In this document: positions 51,548 through 63,200 of the stretch, piece by piece | How the letters are laid out: every line of letters starts with the position of its first letter | Position numbering within the stretch: position 1 is the stretch's first letter | Origin: Phycisphaeraceae bacterium | GTDB lineage: Bacteria; Planctomycetota; Phycisphaerae; Phycisphaerales; SM1A02 | DNA: 64,000 bases | Assembly (NCBI GenBank): GCA_015709595.1 | Contig: CP054178.1 | Coordinates: forward strand, 372,001 to 436,000 | Direction of reading: 5' to 3' | Program-made: the position numbers and the translations under genes | Notes under the pieces: generated by a model | Told to the model about the DNA's origin: nothing | What the model saw: the letters and a program-made list of their open reading frames with translations, nothing else | Databases searched by the model: none

Positions 51548-53415
51548 GCCCGACCTCCCCCACCGCCGCAGCGCTTCGCGATCGGAATCGGCTGGCGGTC
51601 GTCTCCGCTGCGGACTCGATGGGCGACCGCGCCAAGCCGCTGGACTGGGCGATTTCGCGCCGCATCCTGCGGCACATGCTGCGTTATCGCGGATTGTTCT
51701 GGTGGATCGCGGTGTTCGCCACGGGGCTGGCGCTGCTCAACGGCGCGTTGCCGCACGCGGCCGGGCTGGTGATCGCCGGGCCGGTGGTGTCGCCCGCGGC
51801 GTTCGAGGAGTCGTGGGGCATCCCCGCGGGCACGGGCGTGTGGCTGGGCGCGGGGCTGATTGCGCTCCTCGGCCTGCTGTGGGTCGTGGTGATGAAGGTG
51901 CGCTTCGTGCTCGTGGCGCTCATGGCCGAGCGCGTGGCTCATGATCTGCGGGCGGCGCTCTTCCGCCACCTGCACCGTCTGGGGATGAGCTACTTCGACC
52001 GCACCAAGGTCGGCTGGATCATCGCGCGGGGGGGCAGCGACATCGACCAGATTCGCAGCGCGGTGTCGCAGGTCATTCCGCGAACGCTCATCGCCGCCCT
52101 GCAGATGGCCTACGCGGCCTTCGCCATCGCGCTCTACGACCTGTGGATGCTCGGCGCGCTGGCGCTCATCGCGCCGGTGGTGTACGGCATCAACCACTAC
52201 TTCCGCCAACGCCTCTCGGTGGCACACCGCGAGGTGCGGGCCAGTTTCAGCCGCCTGACCGCCAACCTGGCCGAGTCGGTAGCGGGCATCCGCGTGACGC
52301 AGGCGTTTGTACGCGAAGGACGCAACGCCGCCATGTTCCATGATCTGAACATGGAGCACCGGCGCAACAACCTGCGCGAGGCGCGGGCCCACGGGCGCTA
52401 CGTGCCAACACTGGAGTTCGCCGGCCAGGCGTTCATCGTGATCGCGCTCCTGCTGGGCGGCTGGCGCGTGCAGGAAGGACTGATGACCGTGGGCGCCCTG
52501 ATCGGCGTGATGCTCATGTCGCGCCCCTTCTTCCAGCCCATCACCGTGCTGGGCGAAATGTACAACATGACGCTGCAGGCCATGGCGGGGGGCGAGCGAG
52601 TCTTCACCCTGCTTGACACCCCTTCCACCGTCCGTGAACCGGAGAAACCCGTCCCCCTGCCCCGCACCGGGCAGGGCGCGCGCGTGGAGTTCCGCCACGC
52701 GGGCTTCGGGTACGCGCCGGACCGGCCCGTCATTCAGGACGTGTCCTTCACCGCCGAGCCGGGCCAGACCATCGCCATCGTGGGCCACACCGGGGCGGGG
52801 AAGACCACCATCGCGTCGCTTCTGGCGAAGTTCTATGAGCACAACGCGGGCGACATTCTGATTGACGGCGTTCCGATCCGCGACATCCACTCCGACGACC
52901 TGCACGCCCAGACCGCGATGGTGACGCAGCAGCACTTCCTGTTCTATGGCACGGTGACTGAGAACATCCGCTTCGGCCGCCCTGAGGCCACCGACGACGA
53001 AGTGCGAGCGGTGTGCGAGCGGCTGGGCTGCCTCGACGTGCTGGAGTCGCTGCCGCACGGGCTGGCCAGCGAGGTGGGCGAGCGCGGCGAGAATCTGTCC
53101 CTCGGCCAGCGGCAACTGGTGTGCTTCGCACGAGCCATGATCGCCCGTCCGCGCATTCTGCTGCTCGATGAAGCCACCAGCGCGGTGGACGCCGTGACGG
53201 AGTCACGCATCCAGGCCGCCATTGAACGTCTGCTGGAGGGGCGAACCAGTTTCGTCATCGCCCACCGGCTCTCCACCGTCCGCCGCGCCGACCTGGTGCT
53301 GGTCATGGAACGAGGCCGCATCATTGAGCGCGGCACGCACGATCAACTGGTGGCCCAGGGTGGGGTGTACGCCGGACTGTACGAGCAGTTCGTGCGGCTG
53401 AGTACGGGGGAGTAA
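51544..53415 (+). CDS. ABC exporter half-transporter, catalytic-Walker-B partner
   Basis: A 623-residue second subunit of the exporter: six TM helices, YFDRTKVGWIIARGGSDIDQI coupling segment, Walker A GHTGAGKTT, Q-loop VTQQHFLF, signature LSLGQRQ (518-524; deviates from LSGGQ), Walker B ILLLDEATSAVD with the catalytic Glu, and H-loop IAHRLST. It pairs with the preceding subunit so that one ATP site is complete (this Walker B with the partner's LSGGE) and one is degenerate. It starts by a 4-bp overlap with SD GGAGG. It may export lipid, peptide or drug; there is no neighbour to decide. Confidence 0.93.
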   Translation: MSPTSPTAAALRDRNRLAVVSAADSMGDRAKPLDWAISRRILRHMLRYRGLFWWIAVFATGLALLNGALPHAAGLVIAGPVVSPAAFEESWGIPAGTGVWLGAGLIALLGLLWVVVMKVRFVLVALMAERVAHDLRAALFRHLHRLGMSYFDRTKVGWIIARGGSDIDQIRSAVSQVIPRTLIAALQMAYAAFAIALYDLWMLGALALIAPVVYGINHYFRQRLSVAHREVRASFSRLTANLAESVAGIRVTQAFVREGRNAAMFHDLNMEHRRNNLREARAHGRYVPTLEFAGQAFIVIALLLGGWRVQEGLMTVGALIGVMLMSRPFFQPITVLGEMYNMTLQAMAGGERVFTLLDTPSTVREPEKPVPLPRTGQGARVEFRHAGFGYAPDRPVIQDVSFTAEPGQTIAIVGHTGAGKTTIASLLAKFYEHNAGDILIDGVPIRDIHSDDLHAQTAMVTQQHFLFYGTVTENIRFGRPEATDDEVRAVCERLGCLDVLESLPHGLASEVGERGENLSLGQRQLVCFARAMIARPRILLLDEATSAVDAVTESRIQAAIERLLEGRTSFVIAHRLSTVRRADLVLVMERGRIIERGTHDQLVAQGGVYAGLYEQFVRLSTGE

Positions 53416-53458
53416 GTGGTTCGTATGGTGGGGCAGGCGTCACCACGACCACCCCGAT

Positions 53459-53505
53459 CGCAGCCGAGACGGCTGCGTTGATGAACAAGACTGCCGTTCT
53501 GGCAG
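53459..53505. repeat. Palindromic repeats upstream of clpB
   Basis: CGCAGCCG-AGA-CGGCTGCG (53459-53477) and a smaller hairpin CTGCC-GTTCT-GGCAG (53491-53505), in the 270-bp gap after the ABC genes. The rest of the gap is pyrimidine-rich with no clear promoter. Confidence 0.7.
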
Positions 53506-53685
53506 CAATACACGTGATTTCGCCCCCGCCAGCCGCCTGGGGAGCGGGCATCCCGTTTGCACATCCTCGGGTGGATTGGTGGGAATCCACGGCGTGAGCG
53601 CGCGAGGGTGTCTTCTCTCTCCTCCCCTCCGCGCTCCGCCCTTTTCTCCCGCCCGACGCCCGAACGCTCCCGGCAGGAACAGATC

Positions 53686-56319
<2,634 letters not shown>

Positions 56320-56328
56320 CGCGCCGCG

Positions 56329-56970
56329 TTACTCAGCGCCTTCGCCCTTGCGGCGGCGCTCCGCGTCGGCGGCGGCCAGCAGCAGCTCACGCAGACGGAC
56401 GCGACGGTACGGCCCGTCATCCACGATGCCGCCCCGCAGGGCTTCGGTGAGCGGCGCCGGTTGCGGCGTCGGCCTCGCGGCGTTCGACTCCCGCATCACA
56501 CTCGGCGACTGCGCGGTGATCCGCGGGTCCGCCCGCTGGTGCAACAGCGGAATCGCCTTCAGCCGGGCATCCAGGCGATTGGAACGGGCGATCAGATCCG
56601 GATGCGGCGCCATCGGCTCCAGGGGAATCCCGCCGATGTGGAAGATCGTCCCCGGCGGAATCAACGGTCCGCGCTCGTCGTACACGCTCTCGCGGAAGAG
56701 AGCATAGATCGCGCCATCCACGCGCATCAGCCAGCCGGGCCGCCCCGGCACTCGATAGACCTGCTGAAAGCCGGACGGCACGCGCAGCCCGGGGTCGATC
56801 ACGCGACCACTTCGCGCCAGACCGGCGCCGACGTCCTCGATGCCCTGATCGACGGGCGGACCGAAGTCCGCCCGATCATCGCGACGAAGATCATGACGCT
56901 CCTGCGCTCCGACCATCATCGGCGACAACACGCCGATGAGCACGCCCAGGATGACGACCGGATTGACCAT
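56329..56970 (-). CDS. Secreted hypothetical protein
   Basis: A 213-residue protein of unknown function. Starting at ATG 56970 it has a signal peptide (about 1-23, PVVILGVLIGVLSPMMVGAQ). The mature part includes an Arg/Asp-rich start, a central segment, IPPGTIFHIGGIPLEP, that looks like a small beta domain, and a basic C-terminus. The frame is open to 57036, which would add 22 residues before the signal peptide. It lies convergent to clpB across 9 bp. Nothing in it suggests an activity. Confidence 0.6.
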   Translation of the reverse strand: MVNPVVILGVLIGVLSPMMVGAQERHDLRRDDRADFGPPVDQGIEDVGAGLARSGRVIDPGLRVPSGFQQVYRVPGRPGWLMRVDGAIYALFRESVYDERGPLIPPGTIFHIGGIPLEPMAPHPDLIARSNRLDARLKAIPLLHQRADPRITAQSPSVMRESNAARPTPQPAPLTEALRGGIVDDGPYRRVRLRELLLAAADAERRRKGEGAE

Positions 56971-57106
56971 CCGCAAACGCTCCACGGCGGGCCACGGCCG
57001 ATTCGGCGGTGCAACGGAGCTGACTCCACCCGACACCGCACGGCTCGCGGAGCCGCGACATGCCGCCAGAACAGTCTATCGGCCAGATGCGCCTCGGGGG
57101 CGAGCG

Positions 57107-57916
57107 TCAGGCACGGGCGAATCCGTCCGTCTCAACCCGAACGATGGTCGTTGTGGCGGCTGGCAGCACCCGGGGGCCTTCGATGGTCTCGATCGTCAAC
57201 CCCCTCGTTGGGTCGATCCCAATGATGGCGCCTTCATACTCCCGTCCGTCGTGGCGCAGCACGGCGTGAGCGCCGGTGAGCAGGTCGCGTCGGCGGAACG
57301 CCTCCTTCAGAGCGTCATCGGTCGCCACCCAGCATCGCGACAGCGCGCCGATGAGCGTTTCAATCACGACCAGCCGATCTACGCACGCGCCCGCCTGGGC
57401 CAGCGAAATGGCGATGGACCGCAGGTCGTCCGGCCAGTCGCACTGCGACACGTTGATGCCGACGCCCACGCGTGCGACGGCGCGATCCTGCTCCACCAGC
57501 ACGCCCGCGATCTTGCGTCCGTCAACGATCACATCGTTCGGCCACTTGAGCCGCACGGGACGGTTCAGGTGTGATTCCACCGCCTCCGCCGCTGCGACCC
57601 CCGCCAGGAGAGAGAGGCGTTCGGAGACGCCAGCGGGCAGGGTGAACGTGACGGCGGCGCCTGCCGGTGCGCCGCTCGACCCGCGAGCCCGCTCCGCGCC
57701 GCCGGACCACCGCCGCCCCAGCCGTCCGCGACCGCGCGTCTGCTCCCACGCCACGATCACGTCGCCTGGCTTGGCGTTCAAGCGGATCGCGGCGTCCTGC
57801 GTCGAATCCACCTCGCGCAGCACCACGGCGCGGCGCAGCGGTGATCCCGACGCGGCAAGCCGGTCGATGGCCGCGTTCAGCCGATCAGGCCATTGCTCGA
57901 GAGGAATCTCGTTCAC
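57107..57916 (-). CDS. birA: Biotin--[acetyl-CoA-carboxylase] ligase
   Basis: A 269-residue biotin protein ligase that activates biotin with ATP and transfers it to the BCCP lysine. The catalytic motifs are EVDSTQDAA, GRGRLGRRWSG (biotinyl-AMP loop) and LKWPNDVIVDGRKIAGVLVE, followed by the C-terminal SH3-like domain (GAHAVLRHDGREYEGAIIGID). There is no N-terminal winged helix, so it is the mono-functional class I type and not a repressor. The start is GTG 57916, overlapping the nadC stop (GTGA), so birA and nadC are co-transcribed. Confidence 0.94.
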   Translation of the reverse strand: MNEIPLEQWPDRLNAAIDRLAASGSPLRRAVVLREVDSTQDAAIRLNAKPGDVIVAWEQTRGRGRLGRRWSGGAERARGSSGAPAGAAVTFTLPAGVSERLSLLAGVAAAEAVESHLNRPVRLKWPNDVIVDGRKIAGVLVEQDRAVARVGVGINVSQCDWPDDLRSIAISLAQAGACVDRLVVIETLIGALSRCWVATDDALKEAFRRRDLLTGAHAVLRHDGREYEGAIIGIDPTRGLTIETIEGPRVLPAATTTIVRVETDGFARA

Positions 57917-58833
57917 GACGGTTCGATGTCCAGTCCCACGTCGAGCGCAGGCGCGGAATGCGTGATCGCCCCCACGGAGACACGCTCGACGCCCGACTCC
58001 GCGATGGCGCGAATGGCGCCAAGCGACACGCCGCCCGACGCTTCCAGCAGCACGCGGCGACCCGACCGGTTGCGCTTCTCCACCGCCTCGCGCAGCATCT
58101 GGAGCGGCATGTTGTCGAGCAGAATGACATCCACCAGACCTTCTTCACAGGCCAGCACCGCCTCCAGCTGAGCGAGCGAATCGACTTCCACCTCAACGAA
58201 TCGCGGAGACGCGGAAGCGCGCACCGCGCGGACGGCACGATTGATCGCCTGCGTCAGGCCGACGGTCGGAACGTGGGCGAGGTGGTTGTCCTTGTAGAGG
58301 GCAGCGTCATACAGCCCGACTCGGTGCAAGGTGCCGCCCCCGCAGCGCACCGCGTACTTCTCCACGCCGCGAAGTCCGGGCGTGGTCTTGCGCGTGTCGC
58401 AGACCACGGCTCCCGTGCCGCGCACCTGCTGCACGTGGGCGTCGGTGATGGTGGCGACGCCTGAAAGCCGACCGATCAGGTTGAGCAGCGTGCGCTCGAT
58501 CGCCAGGATGCCCCGCAGCGGGCCTTCCAGCCGGGCCAGCACGTCGCCGGCCTGGCATCGGGAACCATCGGGCCGCCTGATCGCCACGTCAGCCGGGCAT
58601 CCGAACACATCCAGCAGCAGCGGAACGGCGGCCAGCCCCGCCACCACGCCCGGCCTTCGGGCGCCAAGCGTGGCGCTGGCGATTGCGTCTTCGGGAATGA
58701 TCGAGTCGGTCGTGATATCGCCCGCCGCCCCGAGATCCTCGTTCCTGGCGATCTCCAGCGTGCGGCGGAGCAGCCCGTCGGCGGTGAGGGCGTGGAAGAG
58801 ATCCGGCAGCGGCAGGGCGTTGAGATCAAGCAC
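57913..58833 (-). CDS. nadC: Nicotinate-nucleotide pyrophosphorylase (carboxylating)
   Basis: A 306-residue quinolinate phosphoribosyltransferase of NAD de novo synthesis. Visible: the N-terminal EDLGAAGDITTDSI motif, IERTLLNLIGRLSGVAT, the phosphoribosyl-binding DTRKTTPGLRGVEKYAVRCGGG (key Arg/Lys/His) and the C-terminal VDVILLDNM and LEASGGVSL strands. GTG 58833 is preferred over an upstream in-frame start because a minus-strand TACACT ends five bases before it. It is the first gene of a nadC-birA operon. Neither nadA nor nadB is nearby. Confidence 0.94.
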   Translation of the reverse strand: MLDLNALPLPDLFHALTADGLLRRTLEIARNEDLGAAGDITTDSIIPEDAIASATLGARRPGVVAGLAAVPLLLDVFGCPADVAIRRPDGSRCQAGDVLARLEGPLRGILAIERTLLNLIGRLSGVATITDAHVQQVRGTGAVVCDTRKTTPGLRGVEKYAVRCGGGTLHRVGLYDAALYKDNHLAHVPTVGLTQAINRAVRAVRASASPRFVEVEVDSLAQLEAVLACEEGLVDVILLDNMPLQMLREAVEKRNRSGRRVLLEASGGVSLGAIRAIAESGVERVSVGAITHSAPALDVGLDIEPS

Positions 58834-58887
58834 GCTGGAGTGTAGACGCGGTTGGCCCCGCCCCATGCGCCCGGTATCCTCTCACGC
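58834..58887. promoter_or_regulatory. Compact divergent promoter between nadC and yhhQ
   Basis: Only 54 bp separate two start codons. The minus-strand TACACT at 58839-58844 serves nadC (5 nt to GTG); the plus-strand TATCCT at 58875-58880 serves yhhQ (7 nt to ATG). Both transcripts would be leaderless, and no room remains for a riboswitch on either side. Confidence 0.5.
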
Positions 58888-59724
58888 ATGGCCGTCACCA
58901 AGAGCAAGTCCGCGCCGCGACTGCACCCCATCGAGGCCTCGCACCTGCACGCGCGTCGGGAGCGGGTGTTTCTCGTCCTCGCCGGACTGTTTCTGGGCAC
59001 GCTGGCGATGCTCAACATCCTCGGCGTGACGCGGTTCATCGCCCTGGCCAGCTACACCCCACCCGCGGATGGCGGCGACGCCGGGGCGGGAGCCGGATGG
59101 TCGTGGGGAACGTTCGGCACGTACTCCTTCGCGGTGGCGGTCGGCGTGCTGCCCTATCCGATCACGTTCCTCTGCACCGACTTCATCAGCGAGTTCTACG
59201 GCCGGGCGCGGGCCAACGCGGTGGTATGGGTTGGTTTTCTGCTCAACATCTGGGTGGTGTTCATCCTGTGGCTGGGGGGCGTGCTGCCGGGAAGCGAGTC
59301 GCCCGCCTTCTTTGAAGTGCGGCGGCTGGCCTTCGGCGCGGTCACCGCCTCGATGATGGCCTACCTGGCCGCCCAGTTCTGCGACGTGTACGTCTTCCAC
59401 TTCTGGAAGCGGCTGACCAATGGCAGGCACCTGTGGCTGCGCAACAACGGCTCCACGATGGTGAGTCAGATGGTGGACACGGTGGCGGTGATCACCATCA
59501 CCTACTGGGCGGGGGGCCTGGACGGCATCATCGCCGCGGATCGAGCGGCGACGCCTCAACTGCTGCTGCTCATGGCGACGGGGTACGCCTTCAAATTCGT
59601 CTGCGCCTTGCTGGACACCATTCCGTTCTACGTGGGCGTGCGCTGGCTGAGCGGGTATCTGCAGATCGACCCCACGCAGGAGCACCGTGCGGACGCGGAG
59701 GAACTGCTGCTGGATGAAATGTAG
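58888..59724 (+). CDS. yhhQ: Queuosine precursor transporter (YhhQ/DUF165 family)
   Basis: A 278-residue membrane protein with about six TM helices. Family features: LNILGVTRFI in the first helix, YPITFLCTDFISEFYGRARANAVVW (the conserved acidic D/E pair), QFCDVYVFHFWKRLTNG and LRNNGSTMVSQMVDT. It probably imports 7-cyano- or 7-aminomethyl-7-deazaguanine for tRNA queuosine. The C-terminus is acidic (ADAEELLLDEM). No queuosine biosynthesis gene lies in the window. The start is chosen from the TATCCT box seven bases upstream. Confidence 0.9.
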   Translation: MAVTKSKSAPRLHPIEASHLHARRERVFLVLAGLFLGTLAMLNILGVTRFIALASYTPPADGGDAGAGAGWSWGTFGTYSFAVAVGVLPYPITFLCTDFISEFYGRARANAVVWVGFLLNIWVVFILWLGGVLPGSESPAFFEVRRLAFGAVTASMMAYLAAQFCDVYVFHFWKRLTNGRHLWLRNNGSTMVSQMVDTVAVITITYWAGGLDGIIAADRAATPQLLLLMATGYAFKFVCALLDTIPFYVGVRWLSGYLQIDPTQEHRADAEELLLDEM

Positions 59725-59803
59725 GAGCAGTGAGTTGTCGGTGATCGGTTCGGGTTTGGAGCCGTCGTCGGCCCCCGGCGTTTGGTGCCCCGGCCCGTCA
59801 CAC

Positions 59804-59842
59804 ATTCTGTTCTCCCGCTCTCCTGTTCTCCCGTTCTCCTCT
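59804..59842 (+). repeat. Pyrimidine-rich tandem repeat (TTCTCC-type units)
   Basis: Imperfect repetition of GTTCTCCCG / CTCTCCT units just before the HIT gene. The adjacent GTTGTCGGTGATCGG near 59733 echoes the heptamer words at 36572. The 128-bp gap holds no clear promoter. Confidence 0.55.
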
Positions 59843-59852
59843 GGACACTCCC

Positions 59853-60278
59853 ATGCCCGAGACCATCTTCTCCAAGATCATCCGCGGCGAGATTCCGTGC
59901 CACAAGGTGTACGAGGATGAACACGTAGTCGCCTTTCTCGACATCGGCCCGCTTTCGACCGGCCACACGCTGCTGATTCCCAGGGAGGCCAAGGCCCACC
60001 TGCACGAGTTGTCGGATGAGAGCGCCGCGGCTCTGGGTCGCGCGCTTCCCCGGCTGTGCCGCGCAGTGATGCGGGCCACGGGATGCACCGCCTACAACGT
60101 GCTGCAGAACAACGGCCGGGCGGCGCACCAGGTCGTGGATCATGTACATTTCCATGTCATTCCAAGATTCGAGGGCGCCGGGCTGGGGCTCATCTGGAAC
60201 GCCGGCAAACTGGATGCGGGAACAGGCCGCGACCTGGCGGCCCGCATGGCGAACGCCATGATGGAGACGGGTCGATGA
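59853..60278 (+). CDS. HIT (histidine triad) family hydrolase
   Basis: A 141-residue HINT-like nucleotide hydrolase/transferase. The N-terminal FSKIIRGEIPCHKVYEDEHVVAFLDI, the GHTLLIPR strand and the catalytic triad HVHFHVIPR (His-x-His-x-His) are intact; NNGRAAHQVVDHVHFH is the usual run-in. It probably hydrolyses AMP-linked purine phosphoramidates. The stop overlaps the start of the large channel gene (ATGA at 60275-60278), so the two are coupled. Confidence 0.95.
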   Translation: MPETIFSKIIRGEIPCHKVYEDEHVVAFLDIGPLSTGHTLLIPREAKAHLHELSDESAAALGRALPRLCRAVMRATGCTAYNVLQNNGRAAHQVVDHVHFHVIPRFEGAGLGLIWNAGKLDAGTGRDLAARMANAMMETGR

Positions 60279-63200
60279 TGCGGCGCGTCCGGACTCATGT
60301 GCGTCGGGGGCTGGCATGGGCCGCATGCCTCGTGGTGGGCGCGGGCGTCGCCATCGCCGCGCCGGCGCAGCAGACACCACCATCGCCCCCCCCGTCGGAC
60401 CCCCCCGCCTCGCCCCCCACCGCCCAACCGGTGGACCTGTCGCAGATCGAGCCGCTCATCGCCCCGCTGGTCGAGAAGGAGGCCGCTGGAGCGCTCGACG
60501 AGGTGGAAAAGGCGCGGCTGGCGCTGCTCAAGCAGGCCCAGTCGCATCTGCAGACCCTGGCGACGCTGCAGGCGGAGTCGCAGCAACTGCTCGAACTGGC
60601 CCGCACCGCGCCGGACCGGGCCGCGGCGATTCAGACGGAGATCGCCGCCCCCATCGAGTCCGCGGTGCCGGCGGTCGATCCGGCGCTGACCGCGGAGGAC
60701 ATCACCGCGCGGCTGGAGACGGCCCGTCACGCGCTCGACGCCGCTCGCACGCAGCGGACCGCCGTCGAGGGCGACCTGGCCCGGCGCACGCAGCGCCTGG
60801 GCGCGCTGGCCACCGAGAGCGCCGAGGCCATCAACCGGCTGGCGGAACTGCGTTCGCGCCTCGGCGCCGGGGGCGACCCCAACGATCCTCCGCCGGTGGC
60901 GGAAGCCCGCCGGCTGGCGCTGCTCGCCGAGATCCGTCTGGTCGAGGGGCTGATCGCCAAGCTGGACGCCGAGGGTCGAAGCTACGAGGCGCGCAAGACC
61001 GTCATGCCCCTGCGCGTGCAGCAGGCGGACCGCAACGTGGTCATCGCGGAGCGCACGATCCGGGCCCTGGAGGAGGCGCTCAACCGCAAGCGCGCCGAGG
61101 CGGCGGAGGCGGCCCGACGCCAGGCCGAAGCGGAGCAGCGGGCCGCCGCCTTTCAGCACCCGCTGGTGCAGCACATCGTCGCCCGCAACACCGAACTCGC
61201 CACGCGCGTGGCGGAACTGACCACCACGATCACCGAGGCCACCGCCGAGCGCCAACAGCTCGAACGACTCCTCCAGACGTGGCGCGAGTCGTACCGGAAA
61301 TCGCGGGAGCAGGCCGAGGTCGCCGGGCTGTCTGACACCATCGGTCTTCACCTGCGCAACCAGCGGTCGCGTCTGCCCGATGCGCGGGCCCATCAGCGCG
61401 CCACGGTGATCCGGCAGAAGTCGCTGCGCGAACTGCAGCTTGAGTCGAACCAGTACCACGACGCCCTCAACGACCTGGTGGAGCTGGACGCGGCGCTCGA
61501 CGCCCGCATCGCCCAGGCCGATCCCCCCGTCGCGCCGGAACGCCTGGACCTGGTCCGCGTCGCGGCCCGCGAGGCGATGGTGCGCCAGCAGGAAACCCTC
61601 GCGCGACTGGTCGGCACGCTCGACGATTACGTTGACACGACCCTGCCCGAGCTTCAGCGCCTCGAGCGCGAGTTGATCGCGCTGGTCATCGAGTACCGCG
61701 CCTTCATCGACGAGCGCATCCTCTGGATTCAGAGCCGCGAAGTGGTGCAGATGAAGGATCTGCGGCTGTCGTGGGAGGCCATGAAGTGGTTCGCCCGCCC
61801 GGACGCCTGGCGCGAGACCGCGCAACTGCTGTGGACCGACGCCCGCCAGTATCCGCTGGTCTACCTGTCCACCATTCTGCTGCTGGCGGCCCTATTCGTG
61901 TCTCGGACTCGGCTGGCCCGACAGTTCGACGTGCTCGCGGAAAAGGTCCGCAAGCCGACGACCGACCGCTTCACCTGGACCTTCGCCGCCGCCGTGCTGA
62001 CCCCCGTGCTGGCGGCGATCGGCCCGCTGGCCTTGGCGATCGTCGCGTGGCGACTCACCTCGGGCACGGTGCAGTCCGGCTTCGGGGCGGCGCTGGCGTC
62101 GGGCCTGCGGGGCGTCGCCATCCTGCTGTTCGGCACCGAGGTGCTTCGCATTCTCTGCCGCCCCGACGGCGTGGGCGACGCCCACCTGGGGTGGCGCGCC
62201 GATTCGCTGCGGCTGGTGCGCCACCACCTGCGCTGGCTGGTGCTGATCGCCATGCCGGCGGCGTTCGTCATCGGCGTGGCCGACGCCGCCGAGGAGCGCG
62301 CCCGCGAACCGCTGGAGGCGCTCTCCCGCCTGGCGTTCGCCCTGGCGCTGCTGGGCGGCGCGGTCTTCGCGCATCGTGTGTTCCACCCGGACCGGGGCGT
62401 GCTGCGCGACGTCATCGCCCGCTACCGGGGCGGGTGGATCGACCGGCTCCAGACCCTGTGGTTCTGGGGGCTGGTGCTGGCGCCCGCCGCCCTGGCCGCG
62501 GCGTCGCTGGTGGGCTGGCACTACACCGCGCTGCAGCTCGAGAGCCGGCTTCTCTCCTCCGCCATTCTGGTGCTCACGATCGTCACCGCCCACGCCATGT
62601 TCATGCGCTGGCTCACGCTCACGCAGCGGCGCATCGCCATCGAGCAGTGGCGCAGGAAGCGGGCCGCCATGGCCGAGCAGGCGGCGGCGCCATCCGCGGA
62701 AACCGGCGAAATCGCCTCCGCCGCCCCACAGGAGGAAGGCATCGACGTGGCGGCGGTCAGCGAGCAGTCCAAGCGGCTGCTGGGCGTGGCGGCGGTCTTC
62801 GCCCTGGTCATCGGACTGGCGTGGGTCTGGGCCGAGGTCATGCCCGCCTTCCGCATCCTCGACACGATCGTGATCTGGCACGATTCGCGCACCGTCACCG
62901 ACGCCGACGGCATCTCATCCATCATCGCGGCGGACATCACGCTCACGCACCTGGCCATCGCGCTGATCATCTTCATCGTCACCTACGCGGTAAGCCGCAA
63001 CATCCCCGGCCTGCTGGAGATCACCATCCTCCAGCGACTGCCGCTCACGCCCAGCGCGCGCTACGCGGTCACCACCCTGGTGCGCTACGTCATCGTCATC
63101 GTGGGCGTGGTGCTGGGGTTCAACGCCGTGGGCATCGGCTGGTCCAAGGTGCAGTGGCTGGCGGCGGCCATCACCTTCGGACTGGGCTTCGGACTTCAGG

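Noticed and set aside
58834-58887. preQ1 riboswitch in front of the yhhQ-type transporter gene
   Set aside because: There is no leader: the -10 box lies seven bases before the start codon.
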